A stretch of 64,000 nt of DNA from Nitrospirales bacterium (GCA_021604005.1 BQIV01000011.1:1-64000), one strand, 5' to 3'. Positions 1-7,707 are shown, numbered from the stretch's first letter. Made by a program: numbers and translations. Notes: generated by a model from the sequence alone, not told the origin.

Positions 1-135
1 CGGGCTTGTTTGAGCGCAGCGAGTTAGCCCGCCCCACCAACCGGGGTTCAGCTCATCCGATGAGCCTGGCCTGGGCGTTCATGGTTTTGGGTCCTTTTGC
101 CGAAACAAAAGGGCCTCGGCCGCCGGGACGAACCC
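1..135. repeat. Nested inverted-repeat intergenic element
   Basis: This noncoding stretch packs several short inverted repeats: CGGGCT at 1-6 with AGCCCG at 26-31; GCTCAT with ATGAGC at 51-65; CCTTTTG at 93-99 with CAAAAGG at 106-112. No credible reading frame runs through it. Stacked palindromes of this kind look like a dispersed extragenic repeat, but only one copy lies in the window, so the repeat status is inferred. The rest, to position 287, shows nothing recognisable. Confidence 0.4.
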
Positions 136-287
136 CGGCAGAATGCAAAAACCTAGGACCATAAGAAATGCATACAAATAAGGGAATGAGTAAGGTTCTT
201 GAGCAAAAGCTCTTCTGACACCACGACTTCTCAGATGAATAAATCTTAATGAAAAGTTAAAAAACTATACGAGCAACGAGATACACA

Positions 288-941
288 CTATGCCATCTTC
301 AGCAGCTCGCCAATCGCCCCACTCACGCCTTCAAAAATCTGATGCGGCTTGGCTGTTCCGTACATATAGGCTGGAGTTGTAATAATTTTCTTATCGGCAT
401 CTACCACAAATTTTTCCACCGCACAATTTTGATGTTTGGCTCCGGTTTTCTCGATCTCTGTCGCAGTCCCGGCATCATCTCCAATCGTGACACTCACGCC
501 CTTCTCTCCAAATGCAAGAGCCATAATGGCCGGGGCAATACAGATCGCGGCAATAGGTTTCCGGCTTTCATAGAATTCTTTGACAACTCGTGCTACTTGA
601 GGGTCGATATCGCCGGAACTCCCCTTCTCTGCAAAATTACAGAGATGCAGTGCGGCGCCAAATCCACCTGGGAATGCGAGAGCATCAAAATCCTGTGCAT
701 GCAACTCTTCCAATGGCTGTATCTCACCACGCGCAATACGGGCAGCTTCCTGCATCGCATTCCGCTGTTGTCCCGTCGGTTTTTGCGTGAGGTGATTTGT
801 TTCAGCGACGTCTTTGTTGGGCGCAAACACTTTGTACTCTGCTCCATTTTGTCCTATTGCTACGAGCGTACTAATGGCCTCTGTAATTTCTGCCCCGTCT
901 AGGAACCCACACCCTGAAAGAATGACGGCAACCTGTTTCAT
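288..941 (-). CDS. elbB: ElbB-type glyoxalase (DJ-1/PfpI superfamily)
   Basis: A 217-residue protein of the DJ-1/PfpI class I glutamine-amidotransferase-like fold, matching the isoprenoid biosynthesis glyoxalase ElbB family in length and motifs. The N-terminal ILSGCGFLDGAEI block, the FPGGFGAA loop (about 90-97) and the nucleophile elbow ICIAPA with Cys134 are all visible. The family is a cofactor-independent glyoxalase acting on reactive dicarbonyls; the link to isoprenoids is historical. The start is supported by a strong AAGGAGG about 5 nt upstream (near 946-952 on this strand). It stands alone, but a decayed partial copy lies about 1.8 kb away beyond the phosphofructokinase gene. Confidence 0.9.
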   Translation of the reverse strand: MKQVAVILSGCGFLDGAEITEAISTLVAIGQNGAEYKVFAPNKDVAETNHLTQKPTGQQRNAMQEAARIARGEIQPLEELHAQDFDALAFPGGFGAALHLCNFAEKGSSGDIDPQVARVVKEFYESRKPIAAICIAPAIMALAFGEKGVSVTIGDDAGTATEIEKTGAKHQNCAVEKFVVDADKKIITTPAYMYGTAKPHQIFEGVSGAIGELLKMA

Positions 942-1152
942 AAGATCCTCCTTGGTTTCGAACCCCGTAATACATGCGCCAGTAAATTACTAAACAATCT
1001 GTCCCTCTATTAGCTTAGTAGCTGTACCCAACATAGCATATTGAAGTGATCAAGCATCCTGACGTATTGCCCAGCAATTGATGGTACAATGGTACAGATG
1101 ATACCGAATACCGGAACGTGGGTTCAAAGCTCACTGAGATTTTCTTCGGTCC

Positions 1153-1332
1153 CTAATAGGGTCGGCTCATTCGTCGTGTACAATCCGGACAACAATAGAC
1201 GAACCCCTCCTTGCCTCGTTCAGACGGCGAGAGAAAGACCGGCTCGATCCTAACCGCGTTCAACCTCCATCGCGACGTTGGCCAAGGGACTCGGCAAAGG
1301 CGGCAAACCCCGCTGGCGACTTCATTCAACAT
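1153..1332 (-). CDS. Small putative zinc-ribbon protein
   Basis: A 59-codon frame beginning at ATG (1330-1332), directly preceded by an in-frame TTG. It has a CRLC knuckle near the N terminus and CCPDC near the C terminus, about 33 residues apart, the spacing of a two-knuckle zinc ribbon. A purine-rich AAGGAGGAGG sequence lies 15-20 nt upstream and a weaker AAGGTGA lies closer. No family is recognised and no function is assigned. It could be a chance frame, but the paired Cys knuckles make it the best candidate in this otherwise empty 529-nt interval. Confidence 0.4.
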   Translation of the reverse strand: MLNEVASGVCRLCRVPWPTSRWRLNAVRIEPVFLSPSERGKEGFVYCCPDCTRRMSRPY

Positions 1333-1470
1333 CAACCCTCACCTTCATCCTCCTCCTTCAACCACTGTCAAAAGAGACAAAAAAGATTCCCTGAGTTGAT
1401 TCTGTTGTCAGAAAACCGGATGATATGATAAAGAAAACCAATTCAATAAAAGAAAGCGAGATCTTTTTCC

Positions 1471-2730
1471 ATGAATACGTCTCTGCCAAAAATTGCTATT
1501 CTTGTCGGCGGTGGTCCCGCACCAGGGATCAATAGTGTGATTACGGCCGCCACGATCAGGAGCACGTTATGCGGTGCGGAAGTTGTGGGTATACAAGATG
1601 GGTTTCATTGGCTAATGCAAGGCAACCTGTCAAAAGTTCGACCGCTAACGAGAGACATGGTTAGCAGGCTGCACTTTCGAGGGGGGTCTATCTTAGGAAC
1701 CTCGCGGGCCAATCCGACGAAAGACCCTCGACATCTGGAAACCGTCCTTTCCTCACTTGCCCAACTGAACGTGTCCGGTCTTATTACCATCGGGGGAGAC
1801 GATACGGCCTACTCTGCATCAAAATTAGAACAATTGGCCTCGGGCCGACTCCGGGTGGTCCATGTGCCCAAAACGATTGATAATGACCTCTGCCTGCCTC
1901 ATGGCAATTCGACCTTCGGGTTTCAGACCGCGCGCCATTTAGGTGTGGAAACCATCAAAAATCTCATGACTGACGCACGCACGACTTCACGGTGGTATTT
2001 TGCCGTCACCATGGGACGAAAAGCCGGTCATTTGGCGTTGGGAATCGGGAAAGCCTCGGGAGCATCCATTACCCTTATCCCCGAGGAGTTTCTACAAGGG
2101 AAGGTCACGCTCGCTCACCTCACCAATCTCTTAGTGGGTGCCATTGTTAAGCGACTGAGTTATGGACGGTCCGACGGTGTCGCCATTTTAGCGGAAGGGA
2201 TTGCGGAATTACTGGATCCCAACGAGTTTGCCGGGATGGGAACCGTTAATCTGGATGAGCACGATCATATTCGGTTGGCTGAACTCGAGATTGGCCGGGT
2301 TCTCAAACGGTCAGTCCAGATTGCATTGCAACGCTATGGCATTACCATGACCATCGAAACCAAAAATGTGGGGTATGAATTGCGCTCAGCCGACCCTATT
2401 CCCTATGACATGGAATATACGAGAGACTTGGGCTATTGCGCAGCAGAGTTTCTGCTCAACGGAGGCAATGCCGCAATGGTTTCGATTGATAATGGACGGT
2501 TCACACCTATCTCGTTCAAGGACATTATGGACCCCGAGACGGGACGAACCAAAGTCCGCCTGGTGGATGTGCATTCGGAATATTATACCATTGCCAGAGA
2601 ATACATGGTCCGCCTCACGCCCGAAGATTTTAATGAGCAACAGACAATAGAACAATACGCCGCCCTCCTACATCTGACACCCGATGCGTTTCGATCCGAA
2701 TTTTTCCCCTTGGTGAGAAAAGAAAAGTAA
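1471..2730 (+). CDS. pfp: 6-phosphofructokinase, probably diphosphate-dependent
   Basis: A 419-residue phosphofructokinase phosphorylating fructose 6-phosphate to the 1,6-bisphosphate in the cytoplasm. Visible motifs: phosphate loop GGGPAPG (13-19), GGDDT (108-112), PKTIDND (133-139) and MGRKAGH (181-187). In ATP enzymes the second motif is GGDGS and a Gly precedes TIDND. Asp at the former and Lys at the latter are the established marks of the PPi-using branch, so PPi is the predicted phosphoryl donor and the step would be reversible. That is inference from two residues. It is monocistronic, and its stop abuts a remnant of elbB on the other strand. Confidence 0.88.
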   Translation: MNTSLPKIAILVGGGPAPGINSVITAATIRSTLCGAEVVGIQDGFHWLMQGNLSKVRPLTRDMVSRLHFRGGSILGTSRANPTKDPRHLETVLSSLAQLNVSGLITIGGDDTAYSASKLEQLASGRLRVVHVPKTIDNDLCLPHGNSTFGFQTARHLGVETIKNLMTDARTTSRWYFAVTMGRKAGHLALGIGKASGASITLIPEEFLQGKVTLAHLTNLLVGAIVKRLSYGRSDGVAILAEGIAELLDPNEFAGMGTVNLDEHDHIRLAELEIGRVLKRSVQIALQRYGITMTIETKNVGYELRSADPIPYDMEYTRDLGYCAAEFLLNGGNAAMVSIDNGRFTPISFKDIMDPETGRTKVRLVDVHSEYYTIAREYMVRLTPEDFNEQQTIEQYAALLHLTPDAFRSEFFPLVRKEK

Positions 2731-2736
2731 CTTCCC

Positions 2737-2951
2737 CCCTTTTCTTCGGCAACATTACAAAGATATAACGCAGCCCCATATCCACCGGGAAGTGCCAAGG
2801 CGTCAAAACCTTGAGCATGTAACCTTTCCAAAGGCTGAATATCACCTCGTGCAATTCGCGCCGCCTCTTGCAGAATATTTCGTTGTTGACCTGTAGGCTT
2901 TTGCGTCAAGTGATTCATTTCAGCGACGTCTTTGTTGGGCGCAAAGACTTT
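2737..2951 (-). pseudogene. Truncated elbB remnant
   Basis: On the minus strand this stretch encodes about 72 residues aligning without gaps to ElbB residues 37-108 of the intact gene at 288-941 (KVFAPNKDVAE, HLTQKPTGQQRN, EAARIARG, PGGYGAALYLCN). The first 36 residues and everything after the FPGG loop, including the catalytic Cys, are missing. Many differences from the intact copy are synonymous, so it was a functional paralogue or foreign allele before truncation. It begins 7 nt after the phosphofructokinase stop. Confidence 0.85.
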
Positions 2952-3195
2952 GGTGCCCTTAAGTAAAATGGAAGACATATCTCTACTTTCTTTCCTCAGC
3001 TCTTTTCGTAGTATTCAGTATGTACATTCTTTTGCAACACTACCAACTCTACCCCAAACGAACATTGTGAACCACTTCTAGCAGGCCAGCCAAAGCACAA
3101 CAACATTCGACAGAATCGACTAAAGTCCTATGAACTCTTAAATCATTGCGGACAACGCGTATCACCGATACGCATTGCCTTAGTGCTAAAGTAGA

Positions 3196-3224
3196 TTGAC
3201 AGCATAGCTCATGTGGATTAGTAT
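3196..3224 (+). promoter_or_regulatory. Promoter of the toxin-antitoxin operon
   Basis: TTGACA at 3196-3201 is a consensus -35 hexamer, followed after 17 nt by TAGTAT at 3219-3224 as a -10. The predicted start, near 3231, sits at the edge of the repeats listed next and about 45 nt before the antitoxin ATG. Confidence 0.6.
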
Positions 3225-3231
3225 TAACATT

Positions 3232-3250
3232 TGGTATCATTTTGGTACCA
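3232..3250 (+). promoter_or_regulatory. Candidate VapB operator, two 8-bp sites
   Basis: TGGTATCA (3232-3239) and TGGTACCA (3243-3250) repeat with an 11-bp centre spacing, one helical turn; the second is a perfect palindrome. They overlap the predicted transcription start. Ribbon-helix-helix antitoxins usually bind such phased short sites and repress their own operon, so autoregulation here is a reasonable inference. Confidence 0.5.
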
Positions 3251-3275
3251 TAATGATTGCCAGACGGAGATTGCA

Positions 3276-3515
3276 ATGGCCACATTAACTATCAAGAATA
3301 TTCCAGAGCCGCTTGTGCGAAAGCTTAAAAACCAAGCAGAGGTCCATCGAAGAAGCCTCAATCACGAAGTCATTCAGTGTTTAGAGCAAGCTGCTGGGAG
3401 TGTCCCTCTCAACCCCGAAAGTCTTATTGCCCGGGCACGAATCATTCGGAAGAGCCCAACAACACGCCTCACAGATCGAACTCTACAGAAACTAAGGACC
3501 GAGGGGCGACCATGA
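3276..3515 (+). CDS. FitA/VapB-like ribbon-helix-helix antitoxin
   Basis: A 79-residue protein whose N-terminal half has the FitA/Arc ribbon-helix-helix pattern: TLTIKNIPEPLVRKL as the strand and first helix, then RRSLNHEVIQCLEQA as the second helix. The C-terminal tail (about 45-79) is the usual toxin-wrapping extension. The start at 3276 is chosen over an upstream in-frame ATG because GGAGA lies 6 nt before it and the fold begins there. It overlaps the PIN gene by ATGA. It should neutralise that toxin and, as a complex, repress the promoter just upstream. Confidence 0.85.
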   Translation: MATLTIKNIPEPLVRKLKNQAEVHRRSLNHEVIQCLEQAAGSVPLNPESLIARARIIRKSPTTRLTDRTLQKLRTEGRP

Positions 3516-3922
3516 TCGTCGCCGATACAAATCTCCTGATCTACCTCTACATCAAAGGTCAACGTACAGCTCAAGCTGAAGCTGTCCTACAAAAAGATCC
3601 CGTATGGACTGGCCCCCTTCTTTGGCGGTCAGAATTTCGCAACACGTTGATAGGCCTTGTCAAAAATCACGGTATCCGTCTTGACCATATGCTTGAGATT
3701 ATCGAAGAAGCAGAGCACTTGATGGCGGGGCGAGAATACTCTGTCGTCTCCCACCGCGTGATGAATCTTGCTGCACAATCGGCATGTTCAGCATATGATT
3801 GCGAATTTGTCAGCCTTGCACAAGACTTGGGAGTCACGCTGGTAACGGCCGACCGCCAGGTCCTTAGAACCTTTCCAGACGTGGCGATCGCGCCGGAGAG
3901 CTTCTTGGAAGAAAAAGTCTAG
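3512..3922 (+). CDS. VapC-type PIN-domain ribonuclease toxin
   Basis: A 136-residue PIN-domain protein. The acidic active-site set is present: Asp5 in VADTN, Glu41 after the WRSEF helix, Asp96 in SAYDCEFVSLA and Asp114 in TADR, consistent with a metal-dependent RNase. Family members cleave initiator tRNA or rRNA when released from antitoxin; the actual target cannot be read from sequence. Its ATG overlaps the antitoxin stop by 4 nt (ATGA), so translation is coupled. All key residues are intact, so the pair is probably functional. Confidence 0.88.
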   Translation: MIVADTNLLIYLYIKGQRTAQAEAVLQKDPVWTGPLLWRSEFRNTLIGLVKNHGIRLDHMLEIIEEAEHLMAGREYSVVSHRVMNLAAQSACSAYDCEFVSLAQDLGVTLVTADRQVLRTFPDVAIAPESFLEEKV

Positions 3923-3950
3923 CACTTCAACAGGGAGGACCCTTTATCAA

Positions 3951-4298
3951 TTAGCCATGGTAAAAATCTTCACGAATGATTTTCCCGTCTTTCCAGGTTT
4001 GCACGGAGACTTGATGCATCACGACATGCTTATCGCCTTTAAATGTCACATCAAACGTCCACTCGACAGCCGCATGATCGCCGTCGATAATTTTCCGTCC
4101 AACCGTTGCCCCATGAAATTCTTGTACACTATCCAAAAACTGTAATTCATACTCGCGATTCTTCGCCTTCCCGACACGTTCCTCTGTTCGATTCTCGCTC
4201 ATCACGACATCATCGGCATAATACGTATCGAATGTCTCTAGAATTTTTCTCGACAAAATTCCATCGATGACAGCCTGAGCGTGATTGTGTGTACTCAT
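3951..4298 (-). CDS. SnoaL-like/NTF2-fold protein
   Basis: A 115-residue single-domain protein of the NTF2/SnoaL-like type, with an initial helix pair, YYADDVVMSEN and a C-terminal beta sheet (AAVEWTFDVTF, QVSVQTWKDGKIIREDFYHG). Members are small ligand-binding or isomerase-like proteins; catalysis cannot be predicted. AAAGGAGG precedes the ATG. It lies downstream of the pirin-GS-hydroquinone reductase pair on the same strand, with only 53 nt between it and the reductase stop, so it may belong to that electrophile-response unit. Confidence 0.7.
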   Translation of the reverse strand: MSTHNHAQAVIDGILSRKILETFDTYYADDVVMSENRTEERVGKAKNREYELQFLDSVQEFHGATVGRKIIDGDHAAVEWTFDVTFKGDKHVVMHQVSVQTWKDGKIIREDFYHG

Positions 4299-4351
4299 TG
4301 TGCGCCTCCTTTGAAAGATAAAAGTTGAACTTAAAAAACCCTACGCAAGTT

Positions 4352-5290
4352 TTAGGGTACACCCTCTCGACCATGTGGTGATAATAAGTCCTGCTCCGGT
4401 CCCACTGGGACAATGCGGGTGGGATTAATATCATCGTGCGTGATGTAATAGTGACATTTAATGTGATTAGAATTCACCGTTTCGGCGATTCCCTCATGTT
4501 GATACAAGTCCTTGAGATATCCAAATAGATTCGGATAATCAATGATACGCCGAATATTGCATTTGAAGTGTCCGTGATAGACCACATCAAAGCGAATTAA
4601 AGTCACAAATAGCTTCCAATCTGTTTCTGTGATCTGCGAACCAAAGAGATATCGTTGATTCGAGAGTCGACGTTCTAGCTGATCGAGGGTTTCGAAGAGT
4701 GCACATACAGCTTTTTCATAGGCTTGTTGTGATGTCGCGAATCCAGCCTTATACACGCCATCATTCACATTTTCGTAAATACTCTCATTGAGTTGATCGA
4801 TATCCGAACGAAGAGATTCAGGATAAAAATCTGTCTGAATGTTGGTGAATCGATTAAACGTTTGATTAAACATTCGCATGATATCGTCCTCGGAATTATT
4901 CACGATCCGACGAGCCTGCGTGTCCCATAAGACCGGCACCGTCACGCGAGATTGGTATGCAGGATCGGTCATCGTATACGCGTCACTGAGAAACTGAAAG
5001 CCATTGACCGGATCAAGAAAATGGCCTGGTCCTTTTCGGAACGCCCATCCTCGTTCATCGCGAATGGGGTCCACGACCGTCATGCCAATAATGTTTTCCA
5101 GACCTTTAAGTTTTCGGATGATGATGGTTCGATGAGCCCAGGGACAGGCTAACGACACGTATACATGATACCGGCCGGGCTCTGCCGGGAACTCCGAACT
5201 CCCATCTTCCGTGACCCAATGCCGAAAGGCATCTTCCTGCCGCTCGAACGCTCCTTCCTCCGTTTGTTCATCCGGAAATTGTGCGCTCAT
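4352..5290 (-). CDS. Glutathionyl-hydroquinone reductase (YqjG/EcfG family)
   Basis: A 312-residue Xi-class glutathione transferase homologue. The signature YVSLACPWAHR places the catalytic Cys at residue 49, inside an N-terminal thioredoxin fold, with an all-helical C-terminal domain (about 165-300). Family enzymes reduce glutathionyl-(hydro)quinones with GSH to free hydroquinones. Its start overlaps the stop of the pirin gene by 4 nt (ATGA at 5287-5290), so the two are translationally coupled. Together with pirin and the upstream MarR regulator this points to quinone detoxification. Confidence 0.88.
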   Translation of the reverse strand: MSAQFPDEQTEEGAFERQEDAFRHWVTEDGSSEFPAEPGRYHVYVSLACPWAHRTIIIRKLKGLENIIGMTVVDPIRDERGWAFRKGPGHFLDPVNGFQFLSDAYTMTDPAYQSRVTVPVLWDTQARRIVNNSEDDIMRMFNQTFNRFTNIQTDFYPESLRSDIDQLNESIYENVNDGVYKAGFATSQQAYEKAVCALFETLDQLERRLSNQRYLFGSQITETDWKLFVTLIRFDVVYHGHFKCNIRRIIDYPNLFGYLKDLYQHEGIAETVNSNHIKCHYYITHDDINPTRIVPVGPEQDLLSPHGREGVP

Positions 5291-6162
5291 GACAAAGCCT
5301 TCTCCTCGGTCCAGATAAACGTACCTTTTCTGAGGTCAGTCAACGCTTCTTGAATTTCCTCCTGCGTATTCATGACGAACGGCCCATAGCGAGCAATCGG
5401 TTCGCCCAAGGGCTTTGCTGAAACCAACAAAAATCGAATTGGCTCTTCTGCAGTGACAATCTTTACTGCATCGCCCTCATCCAATACAATTAGTCTCGGG
5501 CTCGTCACCCAATCTTGCCCCTCGGCATGAACAATTGTCCCTTTCCCCTCAAACACATAGGCAAATGCCGTATGGTCTTGTGGAATAGTCTGAACAAATG
5601 ACCCATGGGATGGAACAGAGACATCAAGATACGTAGGATTAGCAGCAATATCGTTGACTGCCCCATCTGTCCCTTCAATATTCCCTGCAATCACACGAAC
5701 GTTTGCTCCACCCTCCAGAGTGACTTCTGGAATATTATTGGACGAAATATCTTGATACCGCGGTTGAGTCATCTTGAGTTTGGCAGGAAGATTAACCCAC
5801 AGCTGAAATCCAGCATTGCCTTCTGGTCGGACTTGCGGCATCTCCTCATGTAAAATCCCACCCCCGGCCGTCATCCATTGCACATCGCCTGCAGCGATCG
5901 TTCCTTCATTACCAAGAGTATCGCGGTGCTCCACTTCTCCAGCTAACATGTACGTCACGGTCTCAATCCCACGATGCGGATGCATCGGAAACCCAGCTTG
6001 ATAATCCTCGGCATGTGGCGATCCAAAATGGTCAAACAAAAGAAACGGGTCGAGATAATTCAATTCCTCACCACCCAGACTTCTTTTCAGTCGAACACCC
6101 GCCCCTTCCATGACTGGCTTTGGTTCAATAATCGTTTGTACTTTTCTATAGTGTTGACTCAT
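5287..6162 (-). CDS. Pirin family protein (possible quercetinase)
   Basis: A 291-residue bicupin of the pirin family. The metal site is intact: HPHR gives His61 and His63, and GGGILHEE gives His105 and Glu107. The C-terminal pirin cupin (about 170-285) follows. Bacterial pirins can act as metal-dependent 2,3-dioxygenases on flavonols or as redox-sensing regulators; which applies here is open. GAGGTGA precedes the ATG. It is the first gene of a coupled pair with the glutathionyl-hydroquinone reductase and lies downstream of a MarR regulator. Confidence 0.88.
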   Translation of the reverse strand: MSQHYRKVQTIIEPKPVMEGAGVRLKRSLGGEELNYLDPFLLFDHFGSPHAEDYQAGFPMHPHRGIETVTYMLAGEVEHRDTLGNEGTIAAGDVQWMTAGGGILHEEMPQVRPEGNAGFQLWVNLPAKLKMTQPRYQDISSNNIPEVTLEGGANVRVIAGNIEGTDGAVNDIAANPTYLDVSVPSHGSFVQTIPQDHTAFAYVFEGKGTIVHAEGQDWVTSPRLIVLDEGDAVKIVTAEEPIRFLLVSAKPLGEPIARYGPFVMNTQEEIQEALTDLRKGTFIWTEEKALS

Positions 6163-6312
6163 AAATCACCTCATTGATTTAGAAAATACATTTCAGACAA
6201 GAGAAAGTTTTAAATAGTTCGTTCAGCAAGATCGCAGATGAAGTGACGGCCGGAGCCTACGAAATAGTACGTGAGGACCACATTGCTCCGAGAACGCAAC
6301 TGGCGGTTACTT

Positions 6313-6762
6313 TCAACATTCCTCAAAACTATCTCGAAGTTTTTGTAAAAGAACCTTCATCTGCTTCACTTCTTCTTTTGTCAAAGCCTGTTCAAAGTAA
6401 GGCTTAAGAAATTCAGCATGTGCCGGAAAAGTTTTTTTATAGAGCGTCTCTCCCTTTGCTGTTAACCGAATGTTGCGAGCTCGCCGGTCGCCTTTGACCG
6501 GTTCTCGCCTCACTAACCCTTTGGTCTCCAATCGATCAAGGACACCCGTTAATGTTCCTTTGGTAATCAGCGTCCCGTCACCTAGCTCCGCACAGGTAAG
6601 ACCATCGGTGCCGCCAAGCTCGGCAATCACATCAAACTGCGCTGATGTCAATCCCATCGATTCAATATGACGAGTCCCCACCCGATAAAACGCCAAATAG
6701 GCCTCAACTAACGGCCGTAGCAACGACAGATATGGATCCTGTCTATAGTCTGTAATCGGCAT
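6313..6762 (-). CDS. MarR-family transcriptional regulator
   Basis: A 149-residue winged-helix protein of the MarR family: the recognition region runs from about 41 to 105 (LTSAQFDVIAELG, then GTLITKGTLTGVLDRLETKGLV, then the wing GDRRARNIRLT), with dimerisation helices at both ends. There is a single Cys, at the very C terminus. It is upstream of pirin and glutathionyl-hydroquinone reductase on the same strand, with a 150-nt gap. Its own promoter contains a 16-bp palindrome, so it is expected to repress itself and possibly the cluster. MarR proteins that sense quinones (MhqR/YodB type) are a fitting precedent. Confidence 0.88.
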   Translation of the reverse strand: MPITDYRQDPYLSLLRPLVEAYLAFYRVGTRHIESMGLTSAQFDVIAELGGTDGLTCAELGDGTLITKGTLTGVLDRLETKGLVRREPVKGDRRARNIRLTAKGETLYKKTFPAHAEFLKPYFEQALTKEEVKQMKVLLQKLRDSFEEC

Positions 6763-6802
6763 GCATTACCTTCTTAATCTCTCAACCCTTTTCATTCTAG
6801 AT

Positions 6803-6831
6803 AGAATAGTACTAATTAGTGCTTTTGTCAA
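6803..6831 (-). promoter_or_regulatory. marR promoter with embedded operator palindrome
   Basis: On the minus strand TTGACA (6826-6831) and TATTCT (6803-6808) are separated by exactly 17 nt. The spacer holds the near-perfect palindrome AGCACTAATTAGTACT (6808-6823, one mismatched pair). A repressor there would block RNA polymerase directly. MarR dimers bind inverted repeats of about this size, so autorepression is the natural reading. Confidence 0.75.
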
Positions 6832-7013
6832 GACGTATAATCGAGTCAAATACGGTTTGATGGCCTAAACTAATACAGCGCAGTCCATTCTCACGTCTGA
6901 GTGATATGTGTTATCACTGGTTGCAATATCACATTCTCAAATTTACCTTAACCCCACGCCAGAGGAGAACACAGCCGTTCTGAATGTATAACTGCGCCCT
7001 ATAAATGCCGGGC

Positions 7014-7403
7014 TTATTCTTTAGCAATTTGTGCAGCGGCCCAACTTCGAACATGCTCAACGATTGTTTGAGCGTAGTGGCGATCAAACCCTTCAAGGTC
7101 CATCAAGTCATACCGAAAGGTCACTGCAAATGGATTCAGGAAATCCTACTCTTCGGCATGAGGAGGAACCGACTTGCCAAAGTCCGCCAATAGATCGACA
7201 AGCTCTCCAATATCATGGGTTTTACGGAAAGGAATCTGATGCAACGAGAGAAGAGCTTTGAGACATTTCTCAACAGCTTGCTGTGCATGAAACCCAATTG
7301 CTTCATCATCACTTTCAGTGATAGGCACGAGAATCCTCATTGTATTAATATCACGATCAGCAATCAGGAGATAACGCTGTGCCAAATCAAGGGGTTGCTT
7401 CAT
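7014..7403 (-). pseudogene. HEPN-domain gene interrupted by an in-frame TAG
   Basis: The frame from ATG at 7403 encodes 85 residues with the HEPN signature FHAQQAVEKCLKALL, then hits TAG at 7146-7148. Reading on in the same frame gives another 43 codons that complete a typical HEPN domain (FAVTFRYDLMDLEGFDRHY) before TAA at 7014-7016, for a full length of about 129 residues. A single substitution therefore appears to have cut the gene. It overlaps the upstream MNT nucleotidyltransferase gene by 17 nt. In intact pairs HEPN is the RNase toxin and MNT the AMPylating antitoxin. Confidence 0.8.
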
Positions 7404-7707
7404 GCAGCGTTTTCCCCTCCTTGAGCGCCCAATAATAGAGTGTTCCTGGCAGATGTCCCCAATCCTCAATCTCTTGTTCAGATGCCACAAGCACATCTAC
7501 CGGGATTCGCATTGGTCTGAGCAATTTCCTAAGTCGCACCATTTCGTTTCTTTTATGAACCACTTCTGGCTCAATGACGAGAAAGTCCAGATCTGAGTCC
7601 TGGGTAGCATCTCCTCGAGCATACGAACCAAACAAAATAATCTTGGAAGAGTTGGCTCCTTCAGCTAATGTTTTTACAGCTTGCAAAATTCGCTCAAAAG
7701 AAATCAT
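7387..7707 (-). CDS. MNT-type minimal nucleotidyltransferase (antitoxin)
   Basis: A 106-residue minimal nucleotidyltransferase. The polymerase-beta signature is intact: GSYARG from Gly27, then DSDLD supplying Asp39 and Asp41, and a third acid at Asp71 (VDVLV). Members paired with HEPN proteins add AMP to the toxin. Here the partner, overlapping by 17 nt downstream, has a premature amber codon, so this enzyme may have no full-length target. Confidence 0.85.
   Translation of the reverse strand: MISFERILQAVKTLAEGANSSKIILFGSYARGDATQDSDLDFLVIEPEVVHKRNEMVRLRKLLRPMRIPVDVLVASEQEIEDWGHLPGTLYYWALKEGKTLHEATP

Noticed and set aside
342-902. 186-codon plus-strand frame across elbB
   Set aside because: Lies wholly antisense to elbB, which has clear family motifs and a strong ribosome site; the antisense product has no recognisable pattern.
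1405-1429. Promoter for pfk using TTGTCA and TATGAT
   Set aside because: The spacer is only 13 nt; the alternative TTGATT gives 22 nt. Neither is acceptable.
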